DNA from: an uncultured Rikenellaceae bacterium
Lineage (GTDB): Bacteria; Bacteroidota; Bacteroidia; Bacteroidales; Rikenellaceae
Direction: 5' to 3'
Assembly (NCBI GenBank): GCA_949287525.1
Contig: CASEGL010000004.1
Span: forward strand, 92,421 to 156,420
Length of the DNA stretch: 64,000 nucleotides
Shown: positions 1 through 7,927 of the stretch, one piece after another
Layout: the number at the start of each line of letters is the position of its first letter
Numbering within the stretch: position 1 is the stretch's first letter
Made by a program: the position numbers and the translations under genes
The notes under the pieces: generated by a model
Seen by the model: the letters and a program-made list of their open reading frames with translations, nothing else
Told to the model about the DNA's origin: nothing
Database searches by the model: none

Positions 1-81
1 CCACAATGCGATCAGCAGCGCCGCCCCCACCAGTACGAAGGCGGTGATCAGTACGACCAGAAATAGTGATGAATTGCTCAT
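1..81 (-). CDS. N-terminus of an unknown membrane protein (cut by window edge)
   Basis: Only the first 27 codons are present; the gene runs off the left edge. An ATG is preceded by a good ribosome binding site (AGGAG seven bases upstream). The peptide begins MSNSSLFLVVLITAFVLVGA and continues as one hydrophobic helix, so this is an inner-membrane protein or one with an uncleaved signal anchor. The fragment is too short to name a family. Confidence 0.5.
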   Translation of the reverse strand, partial: MSNSSLFLVVLITAFVLVGAALLIALW

Positions 82-203
82 CTCGCTTCTCCTTTATTAT
101 TTTCCAACAATGACAAATCTTGTTTCCGGCGTCAGTGCCGGATCCGAACCGCGACAGGCGTCGCAGCAGCGCCGGAGGTACGCTCCGGCGCAGAACCGGC
201 GCA

Positions 204-557
204 TCAGATATTCAGCCGGTTCAGTTCGCTGAGGGTATCTCCCTCCCGCAAAGCATCCTCCGTCTGCACGACATAGGCGCGATGCACCCTGCCGATCAGC
301 GCATCGGCACAGGGTCGGAAATCCACAAAAGCATGCAGGAAACGGACGGTCAGCACCGATACGGCACAGGAAAGAAAGTCCGCGAAAGAGGTTCCGCTGG
401 TTTCGCCCGACGTGCCGAGCGTACTGTCGGCTGCCAACACGAAACCGGATTGCTGGGTAAGAACCGGCGGGCAGAGGGTACGACACGATTCGCTGCAAGT
501 GAGCGTTGTGTGCAACACGATCGCTATCAATACTATGACAAATGCAATGCCTTTCAT
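204..557 (-). CDS. Small exported protein of unknown function
   Basis: This 117-residue protein starts with MKGIAFVIVLIAIVLHTTLT, a plausible signal peptide or anchor. The rest has no motif I recognise: a Ser/Thr-rich stretch, a hydrophobic patch near residues 58-68, and a charged C-terminal end. An upstream extension of the frame is possible, but the Met chosen here is the first that gives a signal peptide. It has the same orientation as the membrane fragment to its left and mutY to its right, with about 120-140 bp gaps on each side. Natural-looking composition and the signal sequence support coding. I do not recognise the family. Confidence 0.5.
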   Translation of the reverse strand: MKGIAFVIVLIAIVLHTTLTCSESCRTLCPPVLTQQSGFVLAADSTLGTSGETSGTSFADFLSCAVSVLTVRFLHAFVDFRPCADALIGRVHRAYVVQTEDALREGDTLSELNRLNI

Positions 558-696
558 CTTCCCAGCGATTATTTGGCAAAAATACAAGAAAAACCGATAC
601 GGTAGCACTCCTGCCGCAAAAACACCCCGCCGCGCGATTCCGGCCGATGGCTCTGTTTTACAGTCAAATGCGAGCAACCGGACAGATTGCCGCCGG

Positions 697-1794
697 TCAG
701 CGGCCGATCCGCCCCCTGCGCGGCGGTTCATCTTGTCCGGCATGCCGGCGCTCCAGATAACGGTCGGTGAGCCGCGAGACGGCATAATCGCCCAGCCGCT
801 CCTCCGCTACGGGGATCGCCTCCGGCCAGTCGGGCAGCCGGTCGGCAATCAGTTCGTGGAACGTCGCATGGATGGTCTGGTGCGAAAGCTGGTGGCGCGG
901 CATGGCCACGCTCCCCGCGCGGGTGAAGGCAACGCCCTCCATCCGCTGCCGGAACGCATCGCCGCCAGCCACCTCCTCGAACGAAGCCTCCGACGCGGTT
1001 TCGATCAGCGGAAATTCGTACAGTCCGCGCCAGATGTCGTCACCGCTGCGCCGCACAAGCAGCGTGCGGCCGGAGCATCGCAGGAACAGATAATGGAAAT
1101 GGCGCGGACGCACTGCCGTTCTCCCCTGCCGCACCGGGAAGGCTTCGGGCGTTTCCCGCCGGCAGGCAAGGCACAGATCCCTCAGCGGGCAGCCGTCACA
1201 GGCGGGATTGCGGGGCAGGCATTGCAGGGCGCCGAACTCCATCATGGCCTGGTTGTGCAGGCCGGGCCGCTCCTCGTCCAGCAGTTCCTGCGCCAGGCGG
1301 GCATAGGTCTTGCGTCCCTGAGCCGTGTCGATCGGCTCCTCCAGCGCAAAGAGGCGCGACAGCACGCGGTAGACATTGCCGTCCACCACCGCACGGGGCT
1401 GCCCGTAGGCGATCGAACAGACGGCCGCCGCCGTATAGTCGCCCACGCCGCGCAGGGCGCGCACCTCGTCATACCGTTCGGGAAAACGGCCGCCATACTG
1501 TTCGGCCACCTGCCGGGCCGCCGCATGGAGATTGCGCGCACGGCTGTAATAGCCCAGTCCCTGCCACAGTTTCAGCACCTCGTCCTCATCGGCCCGCGCC
1601 AGCGACACCACGTCGGGAAACCGCTCCACGAACCGCAGGTAATAGGCCTGTCCCTGTGCCACACGAGTCTGCTGGAGGATCACCTCCGAGAGCCAGATCC
1701 GGTAGGGATCGGCCGTCTCGCGCCAGGGCAGGTCGCGGCGCACGGTGCCATACCAGTCAATCAGCCGGTCGCTTATGTCATGCGGAAACGCCAT
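697..1794 (-). CDS. mutY: A/G-specific adenine DNA glycosylase MutY
   Basis: MutY removes adenine mispaired with 8-oxoguanine or G in base-excision repair (cytoplasm, on DNA). The 365-residue length is normal. The N-terminal helix-hairpin-helix domain has the catalytic Glu in LSEVILQQT (E37), the hairpin LRGVGDYTAAA (residues 114-124) and the catalytic Asp of VVDGNVYRV (D138). The [4Fe-4S] loop is intact as C192-x6-C199-x2-C202-x5-C208. The C-terminal half is the NUDIX-like lesion-recognition domain, with the MPRHQLSHQTIHATF region near residues 305-320. The gene follows the ybaK-type deacylase by 6 bp on the same strand, so the two are probably co-transcribed. Confidence 0.95.
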   Translation of the reverse strand: MAFPHDISDRLIDWYGTVRRDLPWRETADPYRIWLSEVILQQTRVAQGQAYYLRFVERFPDVVSLARADEDEVLKLWQGLGYYSRARNLHAAARQVAEQYGGRFPERYDEVRALRGVGDYTAAAVCSIAYGQPRAVVDGNVYRVLSRLFALEEPIDTAQGRKTYARLAQELLDEERPGLHNQAMMEFGALQCLPRNPACDGCPLRDLCLACRRETPEAFPVRQGRTAVRPRHFHYLFLRCSGRTLLVRRSGDDIWRGLYEFPLIETASEASFEEVAGGDAFRQRMEGVAFTRAGSVAMPRHQLSHQTIHATFHELIADRLPDWPEAIPVAEERLGDYAVSRLTDRYLERRHAGQDEPPRRGRIGR

Positions 1795-1800
1795 GTGCCG

Positions 1801-2280
1801 TTACATCAGATCGGCCGTCTCCCCCTCTACGCAACGGATCAGGTCGGCCGGCGCCACTTTCAGCTGCAGCCCGCGCTGCCCCGCGCTGACGTAAATGAAC
1901 GGAAAGGAGAGACAGGTTTCGTGGAAATAGGTCGGGAAACGCTTTTTCATGCCGACGGGCGAACAGCCTCCGCGGATGTAGCCGGTCGTGGCGAGCAGTT
2001 CACGCACGTGGAGCATCTCCACGCTCTTGTTGCCCGACACTTTGGCCGCCTTCTTCAGATCGACCTCGCCGTCGCCGGGAATCACGCAGACCAGCATCCC
2101 GTTGCGGTCGCCCCGCAGCACCAGCGTCTTGAACACCTGTTCGACCGGCTCGCCCAACTCGGCAGCCACATGCACGGCATCCAGATGCTCCTCGTCCACC
2201 GGATAGGGGACCAGTTCGTAGGCAATCCCCGCCCGATCGAGCAGCCGCGCCGCATTCGTCTTGTTGATTTTACTTGCCAT
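1801..2280 (-). CDS. ybaK: YbaK/EbsC-family Cys-tRNA(Pro) deacylase
   Basis: The protein has 159 residues and a single YbaK/aminoacyl-tRNA deacylase domain. Family members hydrolyse mischarged Cys-tRNA(Pro) in the cytoplasm as a trans-editing factor. Diagnostic segments are VFKTLVLRGD (near residue 49), the Lys-rich VDLKKAAKVSGNKSVEM and GYIRGGCSPVGMKKRFPT (about 100-116), which carries the usual GGxSPxG core. The Met used, MASKINKTNAARLLDRAG, is the only one that fits the family N-terminus and lies 27 bp downstream of a perfect TAnnTTTG promoter. It is probably the first gene of a ybaK-mutY unit. Confidence 0.9.
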   Translation of the reverse strand: MASKINKTNAARLLDRAGIAYELVPYPVDEEHLDAVHVAAELGEPVEQVFKTLVLRGDRNGMLVCVIPGDGEVDLKKAAKVSGNKSVEMLHVRELLATTGYIRGGCSPVGMKKRFPTYFHETCLSFPFIYVSAGQRGLQLKVAPADLIRCVEGETADLM

Positions 2281-2306
2281 TGTCCGTCGTTTTTGCAACC
2301 TCACGG

Positions 2307-2314
2307 CAAAGGTA
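2307..2314 (-). promoter_or_regulatory. -7 promoter element for ybaK-mutY
   Basis: Reads TACCTTTG on the minus strand, an exact match to the Bacteroidota -7 consensus TAnnTTTG. It lies 27 bp upstream of the ybaK start. No clear -33 TTTG was seen. Confidence 0.6.
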
Positions 2315-2333
2315 CCGTTATTCCCCGTAACGC

Positions 2334-2367
2334 GGATCGGCGGCCGGAACATTCCGGCCGCCGATCC
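2334..2367 (-). terminator. Hairpin terminator after the surface-lipoprotein operon
   Basis: A near-perfect inverted repeat with 16-bp arms (2334-2349 and 2352-2367) separates the last gene of the lipoprotein operon from the ybaK promoter. The T-rich tract lies on the plus-strand side (CTTCTCTTTTT), so it is not a canonical intrinsic terminator for the minus strand. Position and stem strength still suggest transcript termination or 3'-end protection. Confidence 0.6.
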
Positions 2368-2390
2368 CTTCTCTTTTTCCCTCCGCACGG

Positions 2391-4049
2391 CTACTCCCCG
2401 TCGGGCAGGGCGTCGTAGACCAGCTCGAAGTCATCGACCCACATCCTGCTGTCGCGGCTGCCCGTGTAGTAGTCGCCGTAGCGCGAAGCCGAACAAACCA
2501 GCACGATGTGCGTGGGAACGACCTCCGTAGTGACATAGTTGAGCCGCACGGTGAACTCCTGCCACTCCTCTACGGAACGGTCGAAGACCAGTTCGCCGTA
2601 GGCCACCACATCGGGGCCGTTCGGGTCGAAGACGGTCGTCCGGTCGCGCGTGTCGATGCAGATAGGCACCTCGTCGGTTCCGAGCAGCTTCTCGCCCTCC
2701 TCCTGCTCGCAGACGCCGTATTTCTCCTTAGTCCACGTGCCGAGCGCAAAATAAATGATGCCGCAATCGGGATCGCCCTTCGCTATCGTCACGCCGGAGG
2801 GCATGTCCGCCCCCACGTCGGTCACCGCACCGCAGGTATATTTCACCCAGCCGCGCAGCGCCGTCGGCCGCTTGGTGAAGGGACGGCCGAAGCCGACGAT
2901 GCCGTTCGTGCCGCGCGTGGCCACATAGCGGCCGATGAAGAGGTTGCCGGCAGCCAGCTTGCCGATGCCGGCAATGCCGGCCAGCTTGGATTCAAGCCGT
3001 GCGGCATACCGGCCGGACGATCCGGGGCGCACCTCCTCCGTCTTGTCGGTCAGTACGGCTCCGGCCACTGCGGCTCCCGTGTTGCCGGTACCCCAGTAGG
3101 CACCGTCCCTGGTCAGTCCCGGATAGATGATGCCGCTCTCCTGGCACCACTCCTCGAAGCCGCCGTTCGTGAGCGGCTCCTCGGCGTCGGTCGTCCGCTC
3201 CATGACGGGCGACTCGTCCGCATCCGAGTAGGCGATCACCTCATAGGCCGTTTCGGGCTGCAGGCCCGACAGGCAGCAGCTGAACGTACCGCCGTCGATC
3301 GTCAGCGACCCGGACGGCACCTCCGTCCACTCCTCCGTTCCCGCCACGCGATAGCGGAAGCCGAGGTTCGTGCCGGGACGTCCCTGTCCGTAGAGCCACA
3401 TGACACGCGTCCAGGCATCGGCACGGGTCAGTTCGACCGTTACGTCGGTCTTTTCCAGATAGAGGAACCAGCGCTCCTCGAAGTCATGATAGCGGATATC
3501 GACCGTCCGATAGGTCTCGAACGAGGTCAGCTCCTCGATGGAGGGCGACATGGTCGTGATTCCCTCCGGCCCCAGTTTCAGTTCCTTGACCGTCACATGC
3601 TGCAGGTCGGTTTCCATCGGCACTTTGACGCGAGCCATGCGCCGCTGGGGATCGAACTCGGCCGCACCGATCTGCCCCTCGACGACAAACCGCCGCTCGA
3701 TGGTCTGTTCGGCGCGCAGCGTCCACGCATACTCCTGATACAGCGACAGGACAATCTCCTGCGACAGCCTCATGTCAAAGGAGCCGGACAGCGGCACGGA
3801 GGACTTTCCCCCCTCCGTAATCCGGATCGTGTCGATCTGCACGCGGCTGATGTCGGTCACCTCGTCCAGATGGAGGGTCACGACCCGGTTCTTCGTATCG
3901 ATGTCGGACGCTCCGCAGGTAAATCCCTCGCCTTCCACGCCCAGTATCTCGACCGGCACGACCGGATAGGGAATATCGTTCTTGATGCAGGACGAGAGCA
4001 GCGCAACCACCGCCCCGATCGCCATCAGCATGCCTCTTTTGCCACTCAT
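2391..4049 (-). CDS. PCMD-domain surface lipoprotein (last gene of the operon)
   Basis: This 552-residue lipoprotein has the signal MSGKRGMLMAIGAVVALLSSC, with the lipidated Cys at 21. The N-terminal half is beta-rich and has an Ig-like segment (about 35-250). The C-terminal half, from NGGFEEW near residue 297, is a PCMD module (putative carbohydrate metabolism domain), with WGTGNTG, GIGKLAAGNLFIGRY and the closing WVDDFELVYDALP. The PCMD module is closely related to that of the gene at 5732-7882, which suggests duplication. It sits downstream of two barrel genes in a tight operon, and surface attachment to a glycan is the likely role. No enzyme active site is evident. Confidence 0.8.
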   Translation of the reverse strand: MSGKRGMLMAIGAVVALLSSCIKNDIPYPVVPVEILGVEGEGFTCGASDIDTKNRVVTLHLDEVTDISRVQIDTIRITEGGKSSVPLSGSFDMRLSQEIVLSLYQEYAWTLRAEQTIERRFVVEGQIGAAEFDPQRRMARVKVPMETDLQHVTVKELKLGPEGITTMSPSIEELTSFETYRTVDIRYHDFEERWFLYLEKTDVTVELTRADAWTRVMWLYGQGRPGTNLGFRYRVAGTEEWTEVPSGSLTIDGGTFSCCLSGLQPETAYEVIAYSDADESPVMERTTDAEEPLTNGGFEEWCQESGIIYPGLTRDGAYWGTGNTGAAVAGAVLTDKTEEVRPGSSGRYAARLESKLAGIAGIGKLAAGNLFIGRYVATRGTNGIVGFGRPFTKRPTALRGWVKYTCGAVTDVGADMPSGVTIAKGDPDCGIIYFALGTWTKEKYGVCEQEEGEKLLGTDEVPICIDTRDRTTVFDPNGPDVVAYGELVFDRSVEEWQEFTVRLNYVTTEVVPTHIVLVCSASRYGDYYTGSRDSRMWVDDFELVYDALPDGE

Positions 4050-4064
4050 CGTATTTCCTCGCCG

Positions 4065-4919
4065 TTAGAGATGGATGTTGAATCCGATGCGGATGTCCGC
4101 CAGGTTGAGCCGGAACAACATCTTCGACGCCTGACGGGAACCGGTCTGGACCCCCTCCGCGTCGCGCTGATTGATTTTATTGTATTGCAGGCCGCCCAAC
4201 CCGAACGACAGCGTGCAGCACACGTTCGGGAAAATATAGACCGCCACACCCGCGTTGAGCGAGACCTTGGCCTGCGACGTGGTGCCGAAAACCTGTTTGG
4301 CCGACTCGCCCGTGCCGTATCCGAACGAGGAGGTTCCCATCTTGTAGGCCAGCTCCAGCTCCGCAAAGAGGCCGAAATGGCCTTTGGGGTCGATGCCGGC
4401 AAACGAACGGACAAATGCGGCGATCGTTGTCATGCGGTTGCGCAGCTGCACGCCCGACAGCGACAAATCGAGATCGCTGGCCGACCCCAGATTGAGCGAA
4501 ACGTTGCCCAGCGTACCGTCCGTCTGCGAATAGCCGAAACGCGCGCCCACACAGAGGTTGTCCCGCACGAAATAGCCGAACGACGGATTGATGGTAAACA
4601 CACTACCTTTCAGATCGATGCCGTCCAACAGCAGCATGAAGTCGGAATCGTCGCTCGTGAGGGTGGCGTACGACACGGACAGGCCGAGTGCCATCTCCCC
4701 CTTGTAGACGAACCGGATGTCGTCGATACCGCGGTCGATGCGGCGCGACGTGGGCAGGAAACGTTGCGACGTGGGCAGCGTATCCCGCACGGCCGGCGCG
4801 GCTTCGTAGCGGCAGGCGGCGCCGTTCTGCGGAGCCATGTCCGCCGTTGCGCCGACTTCCGCCGCAAGACGCGCGGCCGGAAACAGCACGAACAGCATCA
4901 AAAGTAACGTTCTTCTCAT
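4065..4919 (-). CDS. Outer-membrane beta-barrel protein, operon copy 2
   Basis: The protein has 284 residues with a signal peptide (MRRTLLLMLFVLFPAARLAA). The mature part is built from alternating amphipathic strands separated by glycine or aromatic turns, for example FGYFVRDNLCVGARFGYSQT (about 142-161), and it ends in a short strand, RIGFNIHL, as expected for BAM-inserted barrels. The FGYFVR/VGARFGYS block is shared with the neighbouring barrel at 4932-5723, so the two are paralogues. It lies 15 bp before the terminal PCMD lipoprotein. The substrate or partner is unknown; the lipoproteins of the same operon are the obvious candidates. Confidence 0.75.
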   Translation of the reverse strand: MRRTLLLMLFVLFPAARLAAEVGATADMAPQNGAACRYEAAPAVRDTLPTSQRFLPTSRRIDRGIDDIRFVYKGEMALGLSVSYATLTSDDSDFMLLLDGIDLKGSVFTINPSFGYFVRDNLCVGARFGYSQTDGTLGNVSLNLGSASDLDLSLSGVQLRNRMTTIAAFVRSFAGIDPKGHFGLFAELELAYKMGTSSFGYGTGESAKQVFGTTSQAKVSLNAGVAVYIFPNVCCTLSFGLGGLQYNKINQRDAEGVQTGSRQASKMLFRLNLADIRIGFNIHL

Positions 4920-4931
4920 CCTCCGCCTGTT

Positions 4932-5723
4932 TTAAAGATAAAACGCCATACCCAGCCCGATCGAAAAGAGGTTGATCTTGAAGTTCATGACACTTCCCGA
5001 CCGCATGCCCACATCGACCTGGTTATGTATCTGCCGCACCTGCTCGTAGGTAATACCCATGATGCCGACGTTCAGTTCGAAAGCCAGGTCGTTCGTTACG
5101 AAGGCAGCCAGGCCGGGCGTCACGCTCAACGCGCAGGTAAATCCCGTCTGATAGGTTCCCTGCACGGGCGTGCCGGCCGCGAACTTGGCCTGCGAACCGC
5201 CCAGAATCAGCTGCACTTCGCTGAAGAGGGCAAATCGCTTGTTCGAGCCGAAGGGGATGTACTGCCTCCAGAACAACGCCCCCTCGTACACGTGTTTCAG
5301 CGAGTAGTAGGAGTCCACCTTGAGGGACACGCCGGTCTCCTCGTCGCCGAGGCTCAAACCGCCTCCGGAGAGGCGCAGGAAGGTACGCGAATAGCCGAAG
5401 CGCGCGCCTACGACCATGTTGCTGCGCACGGCATACCCCAGCAGCGGCGACACCTTGACGGTATGCCCTTCGGAAGTGATGCCTTCGACGATGGCCAACG
5501 TATAATTATCGTTGGTATGCGTCGAGAACGACCCCGTCAGTCCGACCACCCACTGTCCGCGCGGGACAAAGGTGTTCGACTGGCTGGTCAGGCCGCGCGT
5601 AGCCTTCGTCGGCCGCAGCGGATTGTCCGGTCCGCCGGCCGCCGTTCCGCCCTCCTGCGGAAACGCGGCCAGACCGCACAGGCTCAGCACCAGAGCCAGT
5701 ATCCACGTCCGTTTTCCTGTCAT
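4932..5723 (-). CDS. Outer-membrane beta-barrel protein, operon copy 1
   Basis: A 263-residue barrel with a signal peptide (MTGKRTWILALVLSLCGLAA, then FPQEGG). The block LGYAVRSNMVVGARFGYSRT (about 130-150) matches the paralogue at 4065-4919, and the protein ends in the strand LFSIGLGMAFYL with a C-terminal hydrophobic residue. An upstream TTG would add four residues and overlap the preceding stop; I prefer the ATG at 5723, which starts 8 bp after that stop. There are 12 bp to the next gene, so it is firmly part of the operon. Function beyond outer-membrane location is unknown. Confidence 0.75.
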   Translation of the reverse strand: MTGKRTWILALVLSLCGLAAFPQEGGTAAGGPDNPLRPTKATRGLTSQSNTFVPRGQWVVGLTGSFSTHTNDNYTLAIVEGITSEGHTVKVSPLLGYAVRSNMVVGARFGYSRTFLRLSGGGLSLGDEETGVSLKVDSYYSLKHVYEGALFWRQYIPFGSNKRFALFSEVQLILGGSQAKFAAGTPVQGTYQTGFTCALSVTPGLAAFVTNDLAFELNVGIMGITYEQVRQIHNQVDVGMRSGSVMNFKINLFSIGLGMAFYL

Positions 5724-5731
5724 GCGATCGA

Positions 5732-7882
5732 TCAATAGACGAATTCCACGTCATCCAGGAAGAGCGTACTGCCGACCTCTCCCTCGAAATAGTCGCCCCG
5801 ATAGCTGGCCGCCGCCGTAACGATCAGGACATTGGGCCGCTCGGCGGCATATTGTTCCCGATAAGTGACCGGAATCTCGACCTCCGTCCACTCGGACACC
5901 GTACTCTCCAGCATCAGGTCGCCGTAACCGATCACATGACCCTGCAGCGTGGCCGGATTGCTCTTGTCGGAGTAGAGGAACTCGTCATCCGGCGAGAAGG
6001 TGGTCTTGTCGGCATTATTCGTATCCACGACATGGTAGGTGCTGCCATCGGTCATATTGACCAGACAGAGATAGATACGCCCCTTGTCGGTTCCTTTCGG
6101 CGTGTATTTGTACCATACGCGCAGCGCACGCGGCTTGGCATTGAACGTGAACGCACGTCCCATGTGGACCGTACCGCCCATACCCGACACCGCTCCGAAC
6201 TCGCCGACGAACAGGTTGCCGGCAGCCAGTTTTCCGATACCGAACATGGAGGGTTTCTTGGTCTCGAGCTTGGCGGCGGTGGTTCCGGCCGATCCCGGAC
6301 GGGGATCATCCACACCGGCCGTCAGGTTGTACTCGGCGCCCACAGAGGTAGCGCCGGGGTTGCCGGTACCCCAGAACGGGGTGCCGCCCGTAGCATACGG
6401 GAACCACGACGACCCGTCGTAATGCCACTCCTCAAAGCCGGCATTGGGCAGCTGAATGCCCTCTTCGCTCCGCTGGGAGAAGAGGGTGCCGCTGTCGCTG
6501 CCGTCCTCGAGGAGCTGGAACTCGTACTCAGCACCGGCGCGCAATCCCTCAACCGCAGCCGTATAGGAGTAGCCGTCCCCGCCCTTTACGGCCGGAGCCT
6601 CCTTCCACTCCCCTTCAGCTCCCGCCTCGCGGAAACGGATCTGTACGGTCGTCGTGGCCGGATTGGTGACCACGGCGCCGAGCGTACCATCGCCGGACCA
6701 GAGGTCGGCCGTCACGATGCCCGTTGCACCGGTCAGCGCCACACGGCCGGTCGCCTCGCCTTCGCCGCCGTCCTGATCGACCGCCTCGAGAGCGATCTCC
6801 TGAATGCCGGCGGGGAGCTGGGCAAAGAACGTGCCGTCGAGGGTCAGCGTGCCGCTCATCGCATCGGTCGGCGTATAGACGATACCTTTGGCAGCGAGCG
6901 ACTCATCCACCGTACCGCCCGTCATGACCTCATAGCGCTGTCCCGCGGCCGTGAAGGCCACCGACGACAGGGCGTTGATGGAGGTAAGCGCGAATCCGAC
7001 AGGCTGGCTGTAGAAACCGGTGACCCGATCGATGCTGAATCCCTGGCCAGTAAAGGTCGGCTGCGGGCTGAAATAGAAATTATCGTCGTGCGTGCTTTCG
7101 TACTCGCGTACCTGCAGTCCCACCGAGAGCATGCCGTCGGCCGTCTTGGAGTAGCTGTACGTCAGCGTGTACTGCATGCCGGCCTGCGGCAGTTCGATCA
7201 CGCCGCTCTTGGTGCCGTTCTTCTGAATATCCGGATCGGAACTCGTGCCGAAGAAGCCCCAGCTCAGATTGCTCGTTCCCTCCGGCAGCAGGAAATACCC
7301 CGTGCCGTCCTCGGTATACTCCAGCGTGGGAACGCTGCCCTCTTTGGCGGCCGATTCGTCAAAGGCGTCGGCTGCCGAGACATACACCGTGCGACCCTGA
7401 TCGAAAGCGGTCGCCACCGTCGGGTCGAACACGACCTTCACGGCCACGTTGGTCAGTTTGCAGACAATCGGCTGCGTCTTGACATCGTGCGCCCCCAGCA
7501 CGAACGACTCCTCGCCGTAATAGCTTTTGTGCGTAAATGTCGCCTCGCTCCGGTCGCCCGCCTCGACGGTCACCTTGTATTCGCCGGCCGTCAGATACAA
7601 TTCGGCAGGAACATCCGTAACGGGACGATACTTGCGGATCAGCCGCTCCGCCGCTTCGGATCCGGTGCGGTCGATCTGATAGATCCGCAACGTACCCAGG
7701 GCGAGCGCATCGTAATCGTTGTCCGTCGCACGGGTTTCGGGCAGCTCGACGCTCAGCCGCAACAGTCCTTCATCCACACTGCCGCTCCACTGCGTTGTTT
7801 TATCCAGCGTACAGCCGGCCAGCAGCATACCCGCCACGCAGCACACAGCCATGCCGCGCATTCTATTCAACCTGTATTTCAT
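5732..7882 (-). CDS. DUF4493 plus PCMD surface lipoprotein
   Basis: This 716-residue lipoprotein has the lipobox MLLAGC with Cys 24. The N-terminal region (about 27-265) matches the DUF4493 pattern: the start LLRLSVELPETRA, the acylated-surface-protein layout and the turn GEYKVTVEAGDRSEATF. A middle Ig-like segment covers about 280-465. The C-terminal PCMD module (from NAGFEEWHYDGSSWFPYATG to the end) has WGTGNPG, GIGKLAAGNLFVGEF and FLDDVEFVY. An alternative ATG 15 bp upstream is possible, but the chosen Met sits closest to the signal peptide. It is central in the operon and the best candidate for a glycan-binding surface component. Confidence 0.8.
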   Translation of the reverse strand: MKYRLNRMRGMAVCCVAGMLLAGCTLDKTTQWSGSVDEGLLRLSVELPETRATDNDYDALALGTLRIYQIDRTGSEAAERLIRKYRPVTDVPAELYLTAGEYKVTVEAGDRSEATFTHKSYYGEESFVLGAHDVKTQPIVCKLTNVAVKVVFDPTVATAFDQGRTVYVSAADAFDESAAKEGSVPTLEYTEDGTGYFLLPEGTSNLSWGFFGTSSDPDIQKNGTKSGVIELPQAGMQYTLTYSYSKTADGMLSVGLQVREYESTHDDNFYFSPQPTFTGQGFSIDRVTGFYSQPVGFALTSINALSSVAFTAAGQRYEVMTGGTVDESLAAKGIVYTPTDAMSGTLTLDGTFFAQLPAGIQEIALEAVDQDGGEGEATGRVALTGATGIVTADLWSGDGTLGAVVTNPATTTVQIRFREAGAEGEWKEAPAVKGGDGYSYTAAVEGLRAGAEYEFQLLEDGSDSGTLFSQRSEEGIQLPNAGFEEWHYDGSSWFPYATGGTPFWGTGNPGATSVGAEYNLTAGVDDPRPGSAGTTAAKLETKKPSMFGIGKLAAGNLFVGEFGAVSGMGGTVHMGRAFTFNAKPRALRVWYKYTPKGTDKGRIYLCLVNMTDGSTYHVVDTNNADKTTFSPDDEFLYSDKSNPATLQGHVIGYGDLMLESTVSEWTEVEIPVTYREQYAAERPNVLIVTAAASYRGDYFEGEVGSTLFLDDVEFVY

Positions 7883-7927
7883 GAAACACTCTCTCATTAG
7901 TCTTGTTGAAACAATTACGATCTCCGG

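Noticed and set aside
412..2418. A 668-codon plus-strand open frame
   Set aside because: It lies opposite mutY and ybaK and has an Arg/His/Gly-rich composition typical of the antisense of a GC-rich gene. mutY has all catalytic motifs.
2508..4907. A 799-codon plus-strand open frame across the lipoprotein operon
   Set aside because: It is antisense to a lipoprotein with a clear lipobox and PCMD module and to a barrel with a signal peptide. The composition is that of a shadow.
5724..5735. TTG start giving four extra residues to the barrel gene
   Set aside because: The ATG at 5723 gives a standard signal peptide and avoids overlap with the previous stop.
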